A stretch of DNA of 64,000 nucleotides from Streptomyces cinnabarinus (GTDB lineage Bacteria > Actinomycetota > Actinomycetes > Streptomycetales > Streptomycetaceae). Of the stretch, positions 1 to 8,244 are shown one piece after another; within the stretch, counting starts at the first letter, position 1, and the number at the start of each line of letters is the position of its first letter. A program made the position numbers and the translations under genes. The stretch lies in assembly GCF_027270315.1 (NCBI RefSeq), contig NZ_CP114413.1, forward strand, positions 2,790,001 to 2,854,000, given 5' to 3'. Below the pieces are notes generated by a model that was not told the origin of the DNA, did no database searches, and saw nothing but the letters and a program-made list of their open reading frames with translations.

Positions 1-381
1 GTCAGTCCGGGGTGGACGGACGTACTGCTGGAGGCCATGCGGGCGTCCGGGGTGCCGTTTCTGCCGGGGGTTTCTACGACTTCGGAGGTCGTGGCGCTGT
101 TGGAGCGCGGGGTGCGGGAGATGAAGTTCTTCCCGGCTCAGGCCGCCGGCGGGACTGCGTATCTGAAGTCCCTGTCGGGGCCGTTGCCGCAGGCGCGGTT
201 CTGTCCGACCGGGGGGATCGGGCCCGACTCCGCGCCGGAGTATCTGGCGCTGCCCAACGTGGGCTGTGTGGGCGGGAGTTGGATGCTGCCCGCGGAGGCG
301 GTCGCCGCGCGGGACTGGGCGCGGATCGAGTCGCTGGCGCGGGTGGCGGCCGGGCTCAGCGCAGGTGGGACGTGTCGTTGA
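1..381 (+). CDS. eda: 2-keto-3-deoxy-6-phosphogluconate / 4-hydroxy-2-oxoglutarate aldolase, 3' part only
   Basis: Frame 1 is open from the first base, so the start lies outside the window and 126 residues remain. The family cleaves KDPG to pyruvate and glyceraldehyde 3-phosphate through a lysine Schiff base. The visible motif MKFFPA (about residues 41-46 of the fragment) carries the Schiff-base lysine, and CPTGGIG is the phosphate-binding loop near the end of the TIM barrel. The length left matches the C-terminal half of a protein of about 200 residues. It converges on the RNase H gene and the two reading frames overlap by 26 bp at their 3' ends. Confidence 0.88.
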   Translation, partial: VSPGWTDVLLEAMRASGVPFLPGVSTTSEVVALLERGVREMKFFPAQAAGGTAYLKSLSGPLPQARFCPTGGIGPDSAPEYLALPNVGCVGGSWMLPAEAVAARDWARIESLARVAAGLSAGGTCR

Positions 382-1570
382 AGAGCCGGACGCTCGCGTT
401 GCCGTCGGCGTAGTAGGCCACCGCTGAGAGCGAAGCCGCCGAGAGTTCCATGCGGAACAGGGACTCTGGCGGGGCGCCGAGGGCTAGGCGGATGAGGGTC
501 TTGATCGGCGTGACGTGGCTGACCAGGAGGACCGTGCGGCCCGCGTAGGCGGCGACCAGCTTGTCGCGGGTGGCGGCGATCCGGGTGGCGGTCTCGGTGA
601 AGCTCTCGCCGTCGCCGGTGGGGCGGGCCCCGGGGTCGGCGAGCCAGGCGTTCAGGTCGTCCGGGTAGCGCTCGCGGACCTCGCCGAAGGTGAGGCCCTC
701 CCAGGCGCCGAAGTCCGTCTCGCGCAGGCCCTCTTCGACGGTCACCTCAAGTCCGAGCCGGTCGGCCACGGCCTGGGCGGTCTGCCGGGTACGGGCGAGC
801 GGCGACGCCACGATGGCCTGGACCGTCCCGCGCCGCGCCAGAGCCGCGCCTACCCGCTCGGCCTGGTCCCGTCCGATCTCCGACAGCACGGGATCACTGC
901 CGCCGCTCCCCGAGAACCGCTTCTGCGGGGTCAGCGCGGTCTCCCCGTGCCGCAGCAGCACGAAGGTCGCGGGCGCGCCCATGTCGGCGGGAGCCCAGCC
1001 GGGGGTGGCGACGACCTTCGCGGCCCGCACATCAGCGTCGGCCTTGGCGGCTCCGCCACCCGGCTGCTCCGCCGCTGCGGAAGAAGAAGCAGCAGATGCC
1101 TCGGCAGCCCGCGAAGAGGAAACCCGGGAATCAGCCGCGGCCGCAGCGGCCGACGTCGCTCCCGAAGTCCCCGCGTCCATCGCCTCGTTCGCCAACCGGT
1201 CCGCGTGCTTGTTCTGGGCGCGCGGGATCCACTCGTACGTCACCCGCTCCGCTGGGAACACTCGAGACGCCTCCATGGCCAGGGGCTTCATGTCGGGGTG
1301 CTTGATCTTCCAGCGGCCCGACATCTGCTCCACTACGAGCTTGGAGTCCATCCGAACGTGCACGGACGCGGTCGGGTCCAGGTCGAAGGCGGCTCGCAGG
1401 CCCGCCAGCAGGCCCCGGTACTCGGCGACGTTGTTCGTGACCACGCCCAGGAACTCGGACCGTTCGGCCAGCGTCTCCCCCGTCGCCGCGTCGCTGACCA
1501 CCGCTCCGTAGCCCGCGGGCCCGGGGTTGCCCCGTGACCCGCCGTCCGCCTCGACGATGAACTCCCGCAC
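356..1570 (-). CDS. Bifunctional RNase HI / histidine acid phosphatase
   Basis: 404 residues in two domains. Residues 1-132 are an RNase H fold that degrades the RNA strand of RNA/DNA hybrids; the acidic residues Asp9, Glu50, Asp75 and Asp124 are all present in their usual motifs. A low-complexity Ala/Ser-rich linker (about 133-195) joins it to a phosphoglycerate-mutase-like phosphatase domain whose RHGET motif (207-211) holds the phospho-histidine. The same fusion is known in actinobacteria such as Mycobacterium tuberculosis Rv2228c, where the phosphatase half has been linked to alpha-ribazole phosphate removal in B12 synthesis. It is the last gene of an operon with the zinc-ribbon and Nif3 genes, 21 bp after the former. 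Confidence 0.93.
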   Translation of the reverse strand: MREFIVEADGGSRGNPGPAGYGAVVSDAATGETLAERSEFLGVVTNNVAEYRGLLAGLRAAFDLDPTASVHVRMDSKLVVEQMSGRWKIKHPDMKPLAMEASRVFPAERVTYEWIPRAQNKHADRLANEAMDAGTSGATSAAAAAADSRVSSSRAAEASAASSSAAAEQPGGGAAKADADVRAAKVVATPGWAPADMGAPATFVLLRHGETALTPQKRFSGSGGSDPVLSEIGRDQAERVGAALARRGTVQAIVASPLARTRQTAQAVADRLGLEVTVEEGLRETDFGAWEGLTFGEVRERYPDDLNAWLADPGARPTGDGESFTETATRIAATRDKLVAAYAGRTVLLVSHVTPIKTLIRLALGAPPESLFRMELSAASLSAVAYYADGNASVRLFNDTSHLR

Positions 1571-1591
1571 GCCCGGGACTCCTTACCGTTC

Positions 1592-2335
1592 CTACAGACC
1601 CGACTCCGCCGTACGCACCAGAATGCGCCGGCAGTTCTCGCAGCGCACCACCGTGTCCGGCGCCGCCGCGCGGATGTCGTTGATGTCGGTGATGGACAGC
1701 TCCTGGCGGCAGCCCTGGCAGGTGCGCTGGTACAGCTTGGCCGCGCCGATCCCGCCCTGCTGCTCGCGCAGCTTGTCGTAGAGCTTGAGGAGGTCGGCGG
1801 GGATCGCCCCGGCCACGACCTCACGCTCCTTGGTCACCGTCGCCGCCTCGCCGTCCAGCGACTCGAACGCCGCGTCCCGGCGCCCGGTCGCGTCGTCGAT
1901 CCTCGACTGCACGGAGCCGACCCGCTCGGTCAGCTCGGTGACCCGCTCCTGCGCGGACTCACGGCGCTCCATGACCTCAAGGACCACGTCCTCCAGGTCG
2001 CCCTGGCGCTTGGCGAGGGAGGCGATCTCGCGCTGGAGGTTCTCCAGGTCCTTCGGCGAGGTGATGGCCCCGGAGTCCAGGCGCTGCTGGTCGCGGACGG
2101 CGCGCTGGCGCACCTGGTCGACGTCCTGCTCGGCCTTGGTCTGCTCGCGGGCGGTGTCGCTCTCCTCGGTCTGCGCGGCCACCAGCAGGTCGCGCAGCTG
2201 AGTGAGGTCCTTGGTCAGCGACTCGATCTCGGCGTGCTCGGGCAGCGAGCGGCGCTTGTGGGCGAGCTGCTGGAGGCGGACGTCGAGGGCCTGGACGTCG
2301 AGAAGGCGGATCTGGTCGGCGGGCGCGGCGTTCAG
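1592..2335 (-). CDS. C4-type zinc ribbon coiled-coil protein (CT398/Rv2229c type)
   Basis: The protein is a long coiled coil (roughly residues 10-190, rich in Arg, Glu, Gln and Leu) followed by a C-terminal zinc ribbon with two Cys pairs, CQGC and CENC. This architecture is conserved between the Nif3-like gene and RNase H in actinobacteria; its biochemical role is not established, although a nucleic-acid-associated adaptor is plausible. The start is chosen as CTG at 2335 because it overlaps the TGA of the upstream Nif3 gene (CTGA) and has GGAG seven bases before it. An in-frame ATG at 2470 would lie deep inside the Nif3 gene. Length is then 247 residues. CTG starts are rare, so translational coupling is likely. 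Confidence 0.85.
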   Translation of the reverse strand: MNAAPADQIRLLDVQALDVRLQQLAHKRRSLPEHAEIESLTKDLTQLRDLLVAAQTEESDTAREQTKAEQDVDQVRQRAVRDQQRLDSGAITSPKDLENLQREIASLAKRQGDLEDVVLEVMERRESAQERVTELTERVGSVQSRIDDATGRRDAAFESLDGEAATVTKEREVVAGAIPADLLKLYDKLREQQGGIGAAKLYQRTCQGCRQELSITDINDIRAAAPDTVVRCENCRRILVRTAESGL

Positions 2336-3171
2336 TTGGGGGCTCCAGGTGAAGGGGAGTGACTGGTCCAGGGGTCGGTGACCGTCTTCGAGACATGGAC
2401 GCGAAGGTCCCAGCCATGGCGGTCGGAGATCTCGTCGAGCTGGGCGGCGGCCAGCTCGCACCAGGGCCACTCGGTGGCCCAGTGCGCCGCGTCGAGCAGC
2501 GCGAGGGGGCTTTGGGCGACGGCTTCGGACGCCGGGTGGTGGCGCAGGTCCGCGGTGAGGAAGGCGTCGACGCCGGAGGCGCGTACGACGTCGAAGAGGC
2601 TGTCTCCGGAGCCGCCGCTCACCGCGATCGTGCGGACCCTCGCCTCCGGGTCACCGGCGACGCGGATGCCCTGCGCGGTGGCGGGCAGGCGGGCGGCGGC
2701 GCGGGCGGCGAGCTCGCGGACGGTCGTCGGGTGGTCCAGCTCGCAGACCCGGCCGAGGCCGCGGCGGCCGGAGGGGTCGGCCGGGTCCGGCACCAGCGGC
2801 CGTACGACCCGCAGGTCCAGGGCGCCGGCCAGCGCGTCGCTCACACCCGGGTCGGCCGTGTCGGCGTTGGTGTGGGCCACGTGCAGCGCGATGTCGTTCT
2901 TGATCAGCGTGTGCACGACGCGGCCCTTGAAGTGCGAGGCCGCCACCGTCGTCGTACCGCGGAGGTAGAGCGGGTGGTGGGTGACGAGCAGGTCGGCGTC
3001 CAGCTTCACCGCCTCGTCGACGATCTCCTGGACCGGGTCGACGGCGAACAGGACCCGGGCGACCTCCTGGTCGGGGTCGCCCACCACGGTGCCGACCGCG
3101 TCCCAGGACTCGGCCCGCTCGGCGGGCCACAGGTTCTCCAGCGCGGCGATGACTTCAGACAGACGGGGCAC
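2332..3171 (-). CDS. Nif3-like dinuclear metal-centre protein (DUF34 / GTP cyclohydrolase I type 2 family)
   Basis: 279 residues from a GTG start that gives the family-typical N terminus VPRLSEVIAAL; an ATG further upstream adds an atypical basic extension. The family forms hexamers with a two-metal site. Visible metal-ligand motifs are VTHHPLY (His65-His66), HVAHTNAD in the middle and a C-terminal DLRHHPASE with the last histidine pair and glutamate. Substrate is unsettled in the literature. First gene of the three-gene operon; its stop overlaps the start of the zinc-ribbon gene, so the two are probably translationally coupled. Confidence 0.9.
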   Translation of the reverse strand: MPRLSEVIAALENLWPAERAESWDAVGTVVGDPDQEVARVLFAVDPVQEIVDEAVKLDADLLVTHHPLYLRGTTTVAASHFKGRVVHTLIKNDIALHVAHTNADTADPGVSDALAGALDLRVVRPLVPDPADPSGRRGLGRVCELDHPTTVRELAARAAARLPATAQGIRVAGDPEARVRTIAVSGGSGDSLFDVVRASGVDAFLTADLRHHPASEAVAQSPLALLDAAHWATEWPWCELAAAQLDEISDRHGWDLRVHVSKTVTDPWTSHSPSPGAPN

Positions 3172-3394
3172 GGGGAAAAGGCTACCTGCCTGTTCTGTGC
3201 CGTAGCACCGTCCCTGTTTCCGTGCCGTGGAACCGTCGCGGGGCCTCCTGGACCGCACGGCTCCCGCTCAGCACATTTGTCCCCGTTTCCTCAGGCGAAT
3301 CGTTCCTGGGCCACCCCTTTGTGTGAAGCGAAAGCCTGCCGGTCCCACGTCTGTGCGTGCGAAAACTACCTTCGTCGCCGGAGGTGACCGGACG

Positions 3395-4666
3395 ATGACG
3401 GCCTGTGCCATCGAATCCAGCAAATCCATCGAATCGAGCAGAGCCGGCGAAGCCGGCGAGCCCATGGAATCCATCGACTTCCCGGCTGCCGACTCCGAGG
3501 CACCGCGGGCGGAGTGCGCGATCACCGCGGACGGCGCCTACGCGGCCCGTCTCGCGCCGGCCGGCGACTGCTGGTTCCCGGAGCGCTGGACGCTCGACGG
3601 ACCCGAGCCGTACGCGGTGCCGCTGCCCGGCAACCAGCCGGAGGAGCCCGGCACCGAGGTGCAGCCGATGGGCGACGGACGGGTCCTGATCCGCCGCGAG
3701 GCCGACGGACGCCATGTCTTCACCCTGCTCTACCCGACCGGGCCCGGCACCGGCGAGCTGCTGATCGGCGCGGTGGAGTGCCCCGAACCCGACACCCGGC
3801 TACGGCTGCTGCCCCCGGCGCCGGGCGGGGTCAAGGCGTACGCCCTCGCCGTGGGCCGACACACCAGCACCGTCTGGCTGGTGGCAGGCGGCGCCTTCGG
3901 TCCCGAGCACGTCACCGAGCTGCCGGGGCGCTGCTCGGGCGGGGTCTGGCTGGACCGCACGGGCCGGATGCTGGCGCTGGACCGGGAGGTCGGCGGGCGG
4001 ACCAAGGCGATCGTGGTGGATCTGGAGCGCGGCGGCGAGGTCTCCCCGCTGCTTCAGATCGCGGCGGACAGCGACGACCGGCTGCTGCTCGCCGACCCGG
4101 ACAGCGGACTGCTGCTGATCGGCTCGGACGCGCCCGAGCCGGGGCGCGGGGCACGGCTCGGCTGGGGGGTGCTGGGCAGCACGCTGCCGGTGCGGTTCCC
4201 GGAGTGTCTGCGGGTGCCGGACTGCAAGGTGACGCCGTTCGCGATCCAGCCCGGGCAGGTGCTGATGCCGGAGAGCTGCGGGGTGGCGCTGCGGGTGCAC
4301 GGCGTGCTCGGCGGCTGGCTCGGCGTGTGGCGGCCCGCCGAGCGTCGGATGCGTCATCTTCCGGCGCCCGGGGGCTGGCTGGCGGGCGCCGGGCTGTGGA
4401 CGCGGGAGGGGGAGCTGTTGCTGCCGTACGCCACCGGTGAGGTGCCGTGCGGTGTGCAGCGGACGGCTCCCTTCGACCCCGCCGGACCTCCCACTGGGGA
4501 GGGGGAGGACGCTTCGGGGGATCCGGTCCTGGACGGTGCGGCTTCAGCGGCGGGGGCCTTGCCGGCCGACGCCGGGGAGCCCGCGGACACGGATCCCCCG
4601 GAGCCGGTCGTGGCCCGTCCGGTGCCGTTGCAACAGGCGCCATTGGGGCGTCTTGTAACGAACTAG
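3395..4666 (+). CDS. Conserved protein of unknown function (beta-propeller-like)
   Basis: 423 residues from ATG 3395, which has GGAGG about ten bases upstream; the longer ORF from 3227 has no such site. I do not recognise a named domain. The N terminus is low-complexity with Ser/Glu/Ala runs (SSKSIESS). The middle shows repeated beta-strand stretches with Trp/Gly turns (WLVAGGAFG, GGVWLDRTGRML, LLLADPDSGLLLIG), which suggests a beta-propeller or beta-barrel. The last 70 residues are Pro/Ala/Gly-rich and probably disordered. There is no signal peptide or membrane segment, so it is likely cytoplasmic. It diverges from the Nif3 operon across a 223-bp gap. Confidence 0.6.
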   Translation: MTACAIESSKSIESSRAGEAGEPMESIDFPAADSEAPRAECAITADGAYAARLAPAGDCWFPERWTLDGPEPYAVPLPGNQPEEPGTEVQPMGDGRVLIRREADGRHVFTLLYPTGPGTGELLIGAVECPEPDTRLRLLPPAPGGVKAYALAVGRHTSTVWLVAGGAFGPEHVTELPGRCSGGVWLDRTGRMLALDREVGGRTKAIVVDLERGGEVSPLLQIAADSDDRLLLADPDSGLLLIGSDAPEPGRGARLGWGVLGSTLPVRFPECLRVPDCKVTPFAIQPGQVLMPESCGVALRVHGVLGGWLGVWRPAERRMRHLPAPGGWLAGAGLWTREGELLLPYATGEVPCGVQRTAPFDPAGPPTGEGEDASGDPVLDGAASAAGALPADAGEPADTDPPEPVVARPVPLQQAPLGRLVTN

Positions 4667-4763
4667 TGGCGGTCGGCGTGTGCGGCTGGATCCGGCACGA
4701 GGTGCGACGGATAAACTCGCCCGGCTGTCTGAAAGATCATGTTGACGGGGTGAATTTCTTCCG

Positions 4764-4913
4764 ATGAGCGACACAACGACCCAGCCGCCTGCCCAGGACC
4801 AGGAGACCGCAGGTCACGGCAGGCACCGCGGTCCGGTCTCGTCCCACGAGGGCGAGGCGGCCCCGCGCGGCCGTCACCGCAAGCCGATGGAACGGACCGA
4901 GACGGCGGCCTGA
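4764..4913 (+). CDS. Small conserved-type protein, 49 residues, unknown function
   Basis: ATG at 4764, TGA ending at 4913. The product is hydrophilic, His/Arg/Glu/Gly-rich and has two related tracts, GHGRHRGP and PRGRHRKP, spaced about 18 residues apart. There are no hydrophobic segments, so it should be a disordered cytoplasmic peptide. Support as a real gene comes from intact codon bias, the internal repeat and the strong terminator immediately after it (4926-4960). I believe similar short RGRHR peptides occur in other streptomycetes but could not check. No clear Shine-Dalgarno is visible. Confidence 0.55.
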   Translation: MSDTTTQPPAQDQETAGHGRHRGPVSSHEGEAAPRGRHRKPMERTETAA

Positions 4914-4925
4914 ACGGCCACGGAC

Positions 4926-4960
4926 GGCCCCGCACCCTTCGTCTGCAAGGGGGCGGGGCC
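4926..4960. terminator. Bidirectional stem-loop terminator
   Basis: A GC-rich hairpin with 14-base arms (one A/G mismatch) and a seven-base loop lies between the 49-residue ORF and the SDR gene, which run towards each other. No long T tract, as is usual in Streptomyces. Confidence 0.7.
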
Positions 4961-4969
4961 TTCCTGCGT

Positions 4970-5914
4970 CTACTGCCGCTTCAACCCGAGCACTTCCGCC
5001 GCCGCGAACGTCTCCCCCGGCGGCCGGTCCGCGTAGTGCGGAGTGAGTACGGCGTCCAGCTCGTCGTAGGAGAAGGTGTCCTGCTTGCTGTCGAACTGCG
5101 CCCGCACCCGCGGCCGTTCGACGACCGCGACCATGCCGCCGTGCACGACGAGCAGCTGACCGTTGATCCGGCCCGCGACGGGCGAGGCCAAGTAGCCGAC
5201 GAGCGGGGCGACATGCTCGGGGGCGAGCGGGTCGAGGCCGTCTTCCGAAGGCTTGCTGAACACGTCCTCCGTCATCCGGGTCCGCGCCCGCGGGCAGATG
5301 GCGTTGGCGGTCACCCCGTACTTGGCGAGCGCCAGGGCCGAGGAGGTAGTGAGTCCGACGATCCCGCCCTTGGCCGCCGCGTAGTTGGGCTGCCCGGCGG
5401 ATCCGGCGAGGAACGCCTCCGAGGAGGTGTTCACGATCCGCCCGTACACCGGTCCCCCGTCCGCCTTGGACCGCTCGCGCCAGTGCGCGGCCGCGAACCG
5501 GGTGGTGTTGAAGTGGCCCTTGAGGTGGACGCGGATCACCGAGTCCCACTCGTCCTCGGTCATCGAGAAGACCATCCGGTCGCGCAGGATGCCCGCGTTG
5601 TTGACGAGGATGTCCAGCTTGCCGAACTCCCTGATCGCCAACCCGACCAGCCGCGCGGCCTGATGGAAGTCGGCGACGTCCCCGGCGTGCGCCAGCGCCC
5701 GGCCGCCCGCCGCGCGGATCTCGGCGGCGGTCTCCTCGGCGGGACCGGAGGACGAATCGCCGGAGCCGTCCCGGCCGGGCTGCCCGTAGTCGTTGACGAC
5801 GACGGCCGCCCCGAGCCGGGCCAGCTCCAGTGCCTCGGCGCGGCCGAGTCCGCGTCCGGCGCCGGTGACGATCGCGGTGAGCCCTTCCAGCGGGCCTTCC
5901 TTCGGGGTGGGCAT
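4970..5914 (-). CDS. SDR-family (3R)-hydroxyacyl-CoA-type dehydrogenase
   Basis: 314 residues; an NAD(P)-dependent short-chain dehydrogenase. TGAGRGLG (17-24) binds the cofactor, VVVNDYG follows strand 2, NNAG is conserved and YAAAK carries the catalytic Tyr and Lys. The GLGRAEAL...VVVNDYG start and the roughly 60-residue extension after the SDR core resemble the dehydrogenase domain of peroxisomal multifunctional enzyme type 2 and mycobacterial KstR-regulon SDRs. I infer oxidation of a 3-hydroxyacyl-CoA, possibly a steroid side chain. ATG 5914 overlaps the TGA of the upstream alcohol dehydrogenase by one base (TGATG). Last gene of the MaoC operon. Confidence 0.85.
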   Translation of the reverse strand: MPTPKEGPLEGLTAIVTGAGRGLGRAEALELARLGAAVVVNDYGQPGRDGSGDSSSGPAEETAAEIRAAGGRALAHAGDVADFHQAARLVGLAIREFGKLDILVNNAGILRDRMVFSMTEDEWDSVIRVHLKGHFNTTRFAAAHWRERSKADGGPVYGRIVNTSSEAFLAGSAGQPNYAAAKGGIVGLTTSSALALAKYGVTANAICPRARTRMTEDVFSKPSEDGLDPLAPEHVAPLVGYLASPVAGRINGQLLVVHGGMVAVVERPRVRAQFDSKQDTFSYDELDAVLTPHYADRPPGETFAAAEVLGLKRQ

Positions 5915-6990
5915 CACAGCTCGACGCACGTACGCAGCGCGCTGCCCGTACGCATCTGGTCAAGCGCCTCGTTGATCTCCGCCAGCGGCACCCGGTGGGT
6001 GATGAGTCCGGCCAGGTCGACCCGGCCCGCCCGCCACAGGGCGATGGTCCGCTCGTAGGAGCGCAGCACATCGCCGCCGCCGTACAGGGAGGGCAGGATC
6101 CGCTTCTCGTCGAAGAACAGCTCGAACATGTTGAGCTGGAGGAAGTCGTCCATGGCTCCCGCGCCGACGATCACCAGGGTGCCGCCGCGCCGGGTGTTCT
6201 CGTAGGCGGTGCGGGCGGTGGCGGACTTGCCGACGACCTCGAAGACGTAGTCGAAGCCCTCACCGGCGGTGATCTCCTGCTTGGCGCCCGGGAGTTCCTC
6301 GGGGGACACGGCCTTGGTGGCGCCGAACCTCAGCGCGGCCTCACGGCGGCTGAGGACCGGGTCGACCGCGACGATCTCGGCGGCACCCTGGAGGCGGGCG
6401 CCCTGGATGGCGGAGATGCCGACGCCGCCGCAGCCGATGACAGCGACCGAGGAACCGGCCTCCACCGCGGCGGTGTTGATGGCGGCACCGAGTCCGGTGG
6501 TGACCCCGCAGCCGATCAGGGCGGCTATGTCGAAGGGCACGTCCTCGGGCATCGGCACCGCGCACCCGGCGTCGACGACGACCTCCTCGGCGAAGGTGCC
6601 AGTACCGGCGAAGCCGAAGACATCGCCGCCGGGGCGCTTGAAGTTGGGGGTGCCCGCGTTCATGAACCCGGCCAGGCACAGCTCGGTCTGGCCGCGCTTG
6701 CAGGCGGGGCAGGCGCCGCAGGCGGGCAGCCAGCACACGACGACCCGGTCGCCGGGCTTCAAGTGGCTTACGCCCTCGCCGACTTCGACGATCTCGCCCG
6801 CGCCCTCGTGACCGGGCACGAAGGGCACCGGCTGGGGCAGTACGCCGCTCATCGCGGACAGGTCCGAGTGGCACAGGCCGGTGGCCCGCACCCGGATCCT
6901 CACCCGGCCGGGCCCGAAGCCCACCGCCTCGACATCGTCGAGGACCTCCAGCTTGTCCTGGCCGGTCTCGTGCAGTACGGCTGCGCGCAT
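5914..6990 (-). CDS. Zinc-dependent alcohol dehydrogenase (MDR superfamily)
   Basis: 358 residues, normal for class III-like alcohol dehydrogenases. Catalytic zinc ligands appear in GLCHSD (Cys40) and GHEGAGE; the structural-zinc cysteines are in CGACPACKRGQTELC; the Rossmann motif is GCGGVGISAIQG. It should oxidise a primary or secondary alcohol with NAD or a related cofactor in the cytosol. Its place between a MaoC hydratase and a hydroxyacyl-CoA dehydrogenase, behind a KstR-type operator, suggests the substrate is a sterol or fatty side-chain alcohol, for example the C26 alcohol made by a CYP125 enzyme. That substrate is inference. Confidence 0.88.
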   Translation of the reverse strand: MRAAVLHETGQDKLEVLDDVEAVGFGPGRVRIRVRATGLCHSDLSAMSGVLPQPVPFVPGHEGAGEIVEVGEGVSHLKPGDRVVVCWLPACGACPACKRGQTELCLAGFMNAGTPNFKRPGGDVFGFAGTGTFAEEVVVDAGCAVPMPEDVPFDIAALIGCGVTTGLGAAINTAAVEAGSSVAVIGCGGVGISAIQGARLQGAAEIVAVDPVLSRREAALRFGATKAVSPEELPGAKQEITAGEGFDYVFEVVGKSATARTAYENTRRGGTLVIVGAGAMDDFLQLNMFELFFDEKRILPSLYGGGDVLRSYERTIALWRAGRVDLAGLITHRVPLAEINEALDQMRTGSALRTCVEL

Positions 6991-7069
6991 GGTGCGGCTC
7001 CCCTCGGTGATGAGCTGAATGGGCCCCGGACTCGGACGTATGGCTCGGACCTGGGCTCAGACGCGGGAC

Positions 7070-7927
7070 TCAGACGTGGCGGACGACGGTGTCGGTGAGG
7101 GCGGGCGCGTCGTCCCGGTCGACGGCGGTGACGGTGACCCGGACGGTGTCGCCCTGGTCCCACATCCGGATGCGCAGGGTCTCCCCCGGGAACACCACCC
7201 CGGCGAACCGGGTGGCGTACGACCGCACGCGGCTCGCCTCGCCGCCCAGCAGGGTGTCGACGACCGACTTCAGGGTGACACCGTAGGTGCACAGCCCGTG
7301 CAGGATGGGCCGGTCGAATCCGGCCTGCGCGGCGAAGTCGGGGTCGGCGTGCAGGGGGTTCCAGTCACCGGAGAGCCGGTAGAGCAGCGCCTGGTCCTCT
7401 CGCAGGGTGCGCTCGACGGTCTTGTCGGGCTCGCCGGTGGGCGGCTCCAGCCGGGCGGACGGCCCGCGGTCGCCGCCCCAGCCGCCCTCTCCCTTGATGA
7501 AGATCTGGGAGTCGTTGGTCCACAACGGCCCGTCCTCGTCCGCGACTTCGGTGCGCAGGACGAGGACGGCGGCCTTGCCCTTGTCATAGACGGCGGCGAT
7601 GCGGTTGACGGTGGTGGCGGTGCCCTCGACCGGGAGCGGGCGGTGGATCTCCAGGGTCTGCCCGCCGTGCAGGACGCGGGCCAGCTCGACCTCGATGCCG
7701 GGCATGGAGAGTCCGCTGATCACACCAGGGGCGCCGGACCCGGCGACGGTGGCGAAGCTGGGCAGCACCTGCAGCCGGGACTCCAGGGTGTAGCGCAGCT
7801 CGCCCGGGTCGGTGGCCGGGATTCCGGCGCCGATGCCGAGGTGGTAGAGCAGCACGTCCTTGGCGGTCCAGGAGATCTCCCCGGACCGGGGTTCGGCGGC
7901 TAGGGCCTTCGCTGCGTCGATGGGCAT
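7070..7927 (-). CDS. MaoC-family (R)-specific enoyl-CoA hydratase (hydratase 2 / Hsd4B-like)
   Basis: 285 residues from ATG 7927, giving MPIDAAKAL; upstream in-frame codons add an atypical tail. The double hot-dog fold is indicated by length and by the hydratase-2 signature in the C-terminal half, SGDWNPLHADPDFA followed by RPILHGLC, with catalytic Asp and His. The MPID start, SWTAKDVLLYHLGIGAG and LPSFATV blocks match mycobacterial Hsd4B (Rv3538) as I remember it. It should hydrate trans-2-enoyl-CoA to (3R)-hydroxyacyl-CoA, the substrate of the SDR encoded two genes downstream. First gene of the operon; a KstR-type site and a 15-bp palindrome lie upstream. Confidence 0.87.
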   Translation of the reverse strand: MPIDAAKALAAEPRSGEISWTAKDVLLYHLGIGAGIPATDPGELRYTLESRLQVLPSFATVAGSGAPGVISGLSMPGIEVELARVLHGGQTLEIHRPLPVEGTATTVNRIAAVYDKGKAAVLVLRTEVADEDGPLWTNDSQIFIKGEGGWGGDRGPSARLEPPTGEPDKTVERTLREDQALLYRLSGDWNPLHADPDFAAQAGFDRPILHGLCTYGVTLKSVVDTLLGGEASRVRSYATRFAGVVFPGETLRIRMWDQGDTVRVTVTAVDRDDAPALTDTVVRHV

Positions 7928-8056
7928 GGGGCTCCTGCTCCTGATGGGTCGAACGGGTCCTGACGGTGGGTCTGAGACCTCGGCGCGGTCGTCCGCACCG
8001 TCGGCCGCGCCGAGGTCGCGCATGGGCGGACTGGGGATTTCAACGACAGGACGACC

Positions 8057-8070
8057 TAGAACGCGTTCCA
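8057..8070. promoter_or_regulatory. KstR-type operator, MaoC operon
   Basis: tagaacgcgttcca matches the published KstR core TNNAACNNGTTNNA at every fixed position. It lies 130 bp upstream of the MaoC start. Confidence 0.75.
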
Positions 8071-8117
8071 GTCCGGCGGACTCGTTATAGCCGAGCGCCC
8101 CGCACTTGTGAAGACTC

Positions 8118-8132
8118 CTGACGTGGCGTCAG
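8118..8132. promoter_or_regulatory. 15-bp palindrome CTGAYRNNNCRTCAG, copy 1
   Basis: ctgacgtggcgtcag is a perfect 6-3-6 inverted repeat. It is one of five related sites in the window, all before metabolic genes. It is 191 bp from the MaoC start and 113 bp from the histidine kinase start. Confidence 0.65.
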
Positions 8133-8244
8133 CTCACTTGGCGGACGGTGACATTTGTACCGCCGGAGTGCGGATTCCCGGCCCTGCCCTGGCGGCGGGT
8201 CGCTTTCCTACGCTGGGCGCTCCAACGTGTGAACGGGGTGGAAC

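Larger units (their letters stand above)
7928..8244. other. 317-bp divergent intergenic region, MaoC operon / two-component system
   Basis: No gene seen. It holds a KstR-type operator at 8057-8070 and the 15-bp palindrome at 8118-8132. Both lie closer to the middle, so control of either flanking transcript is possible. The KstR site argues for the MaoC operon. Confidence 0.7.

Noticed and set aside
515..1537. Long opposite-strand ORFs over the RNase H gene, and similar ones over most genes
   Set aside because: High GC leaves few stops in shadow frames; these lack domain motifs and sensible starts, while the chosen frames have both.
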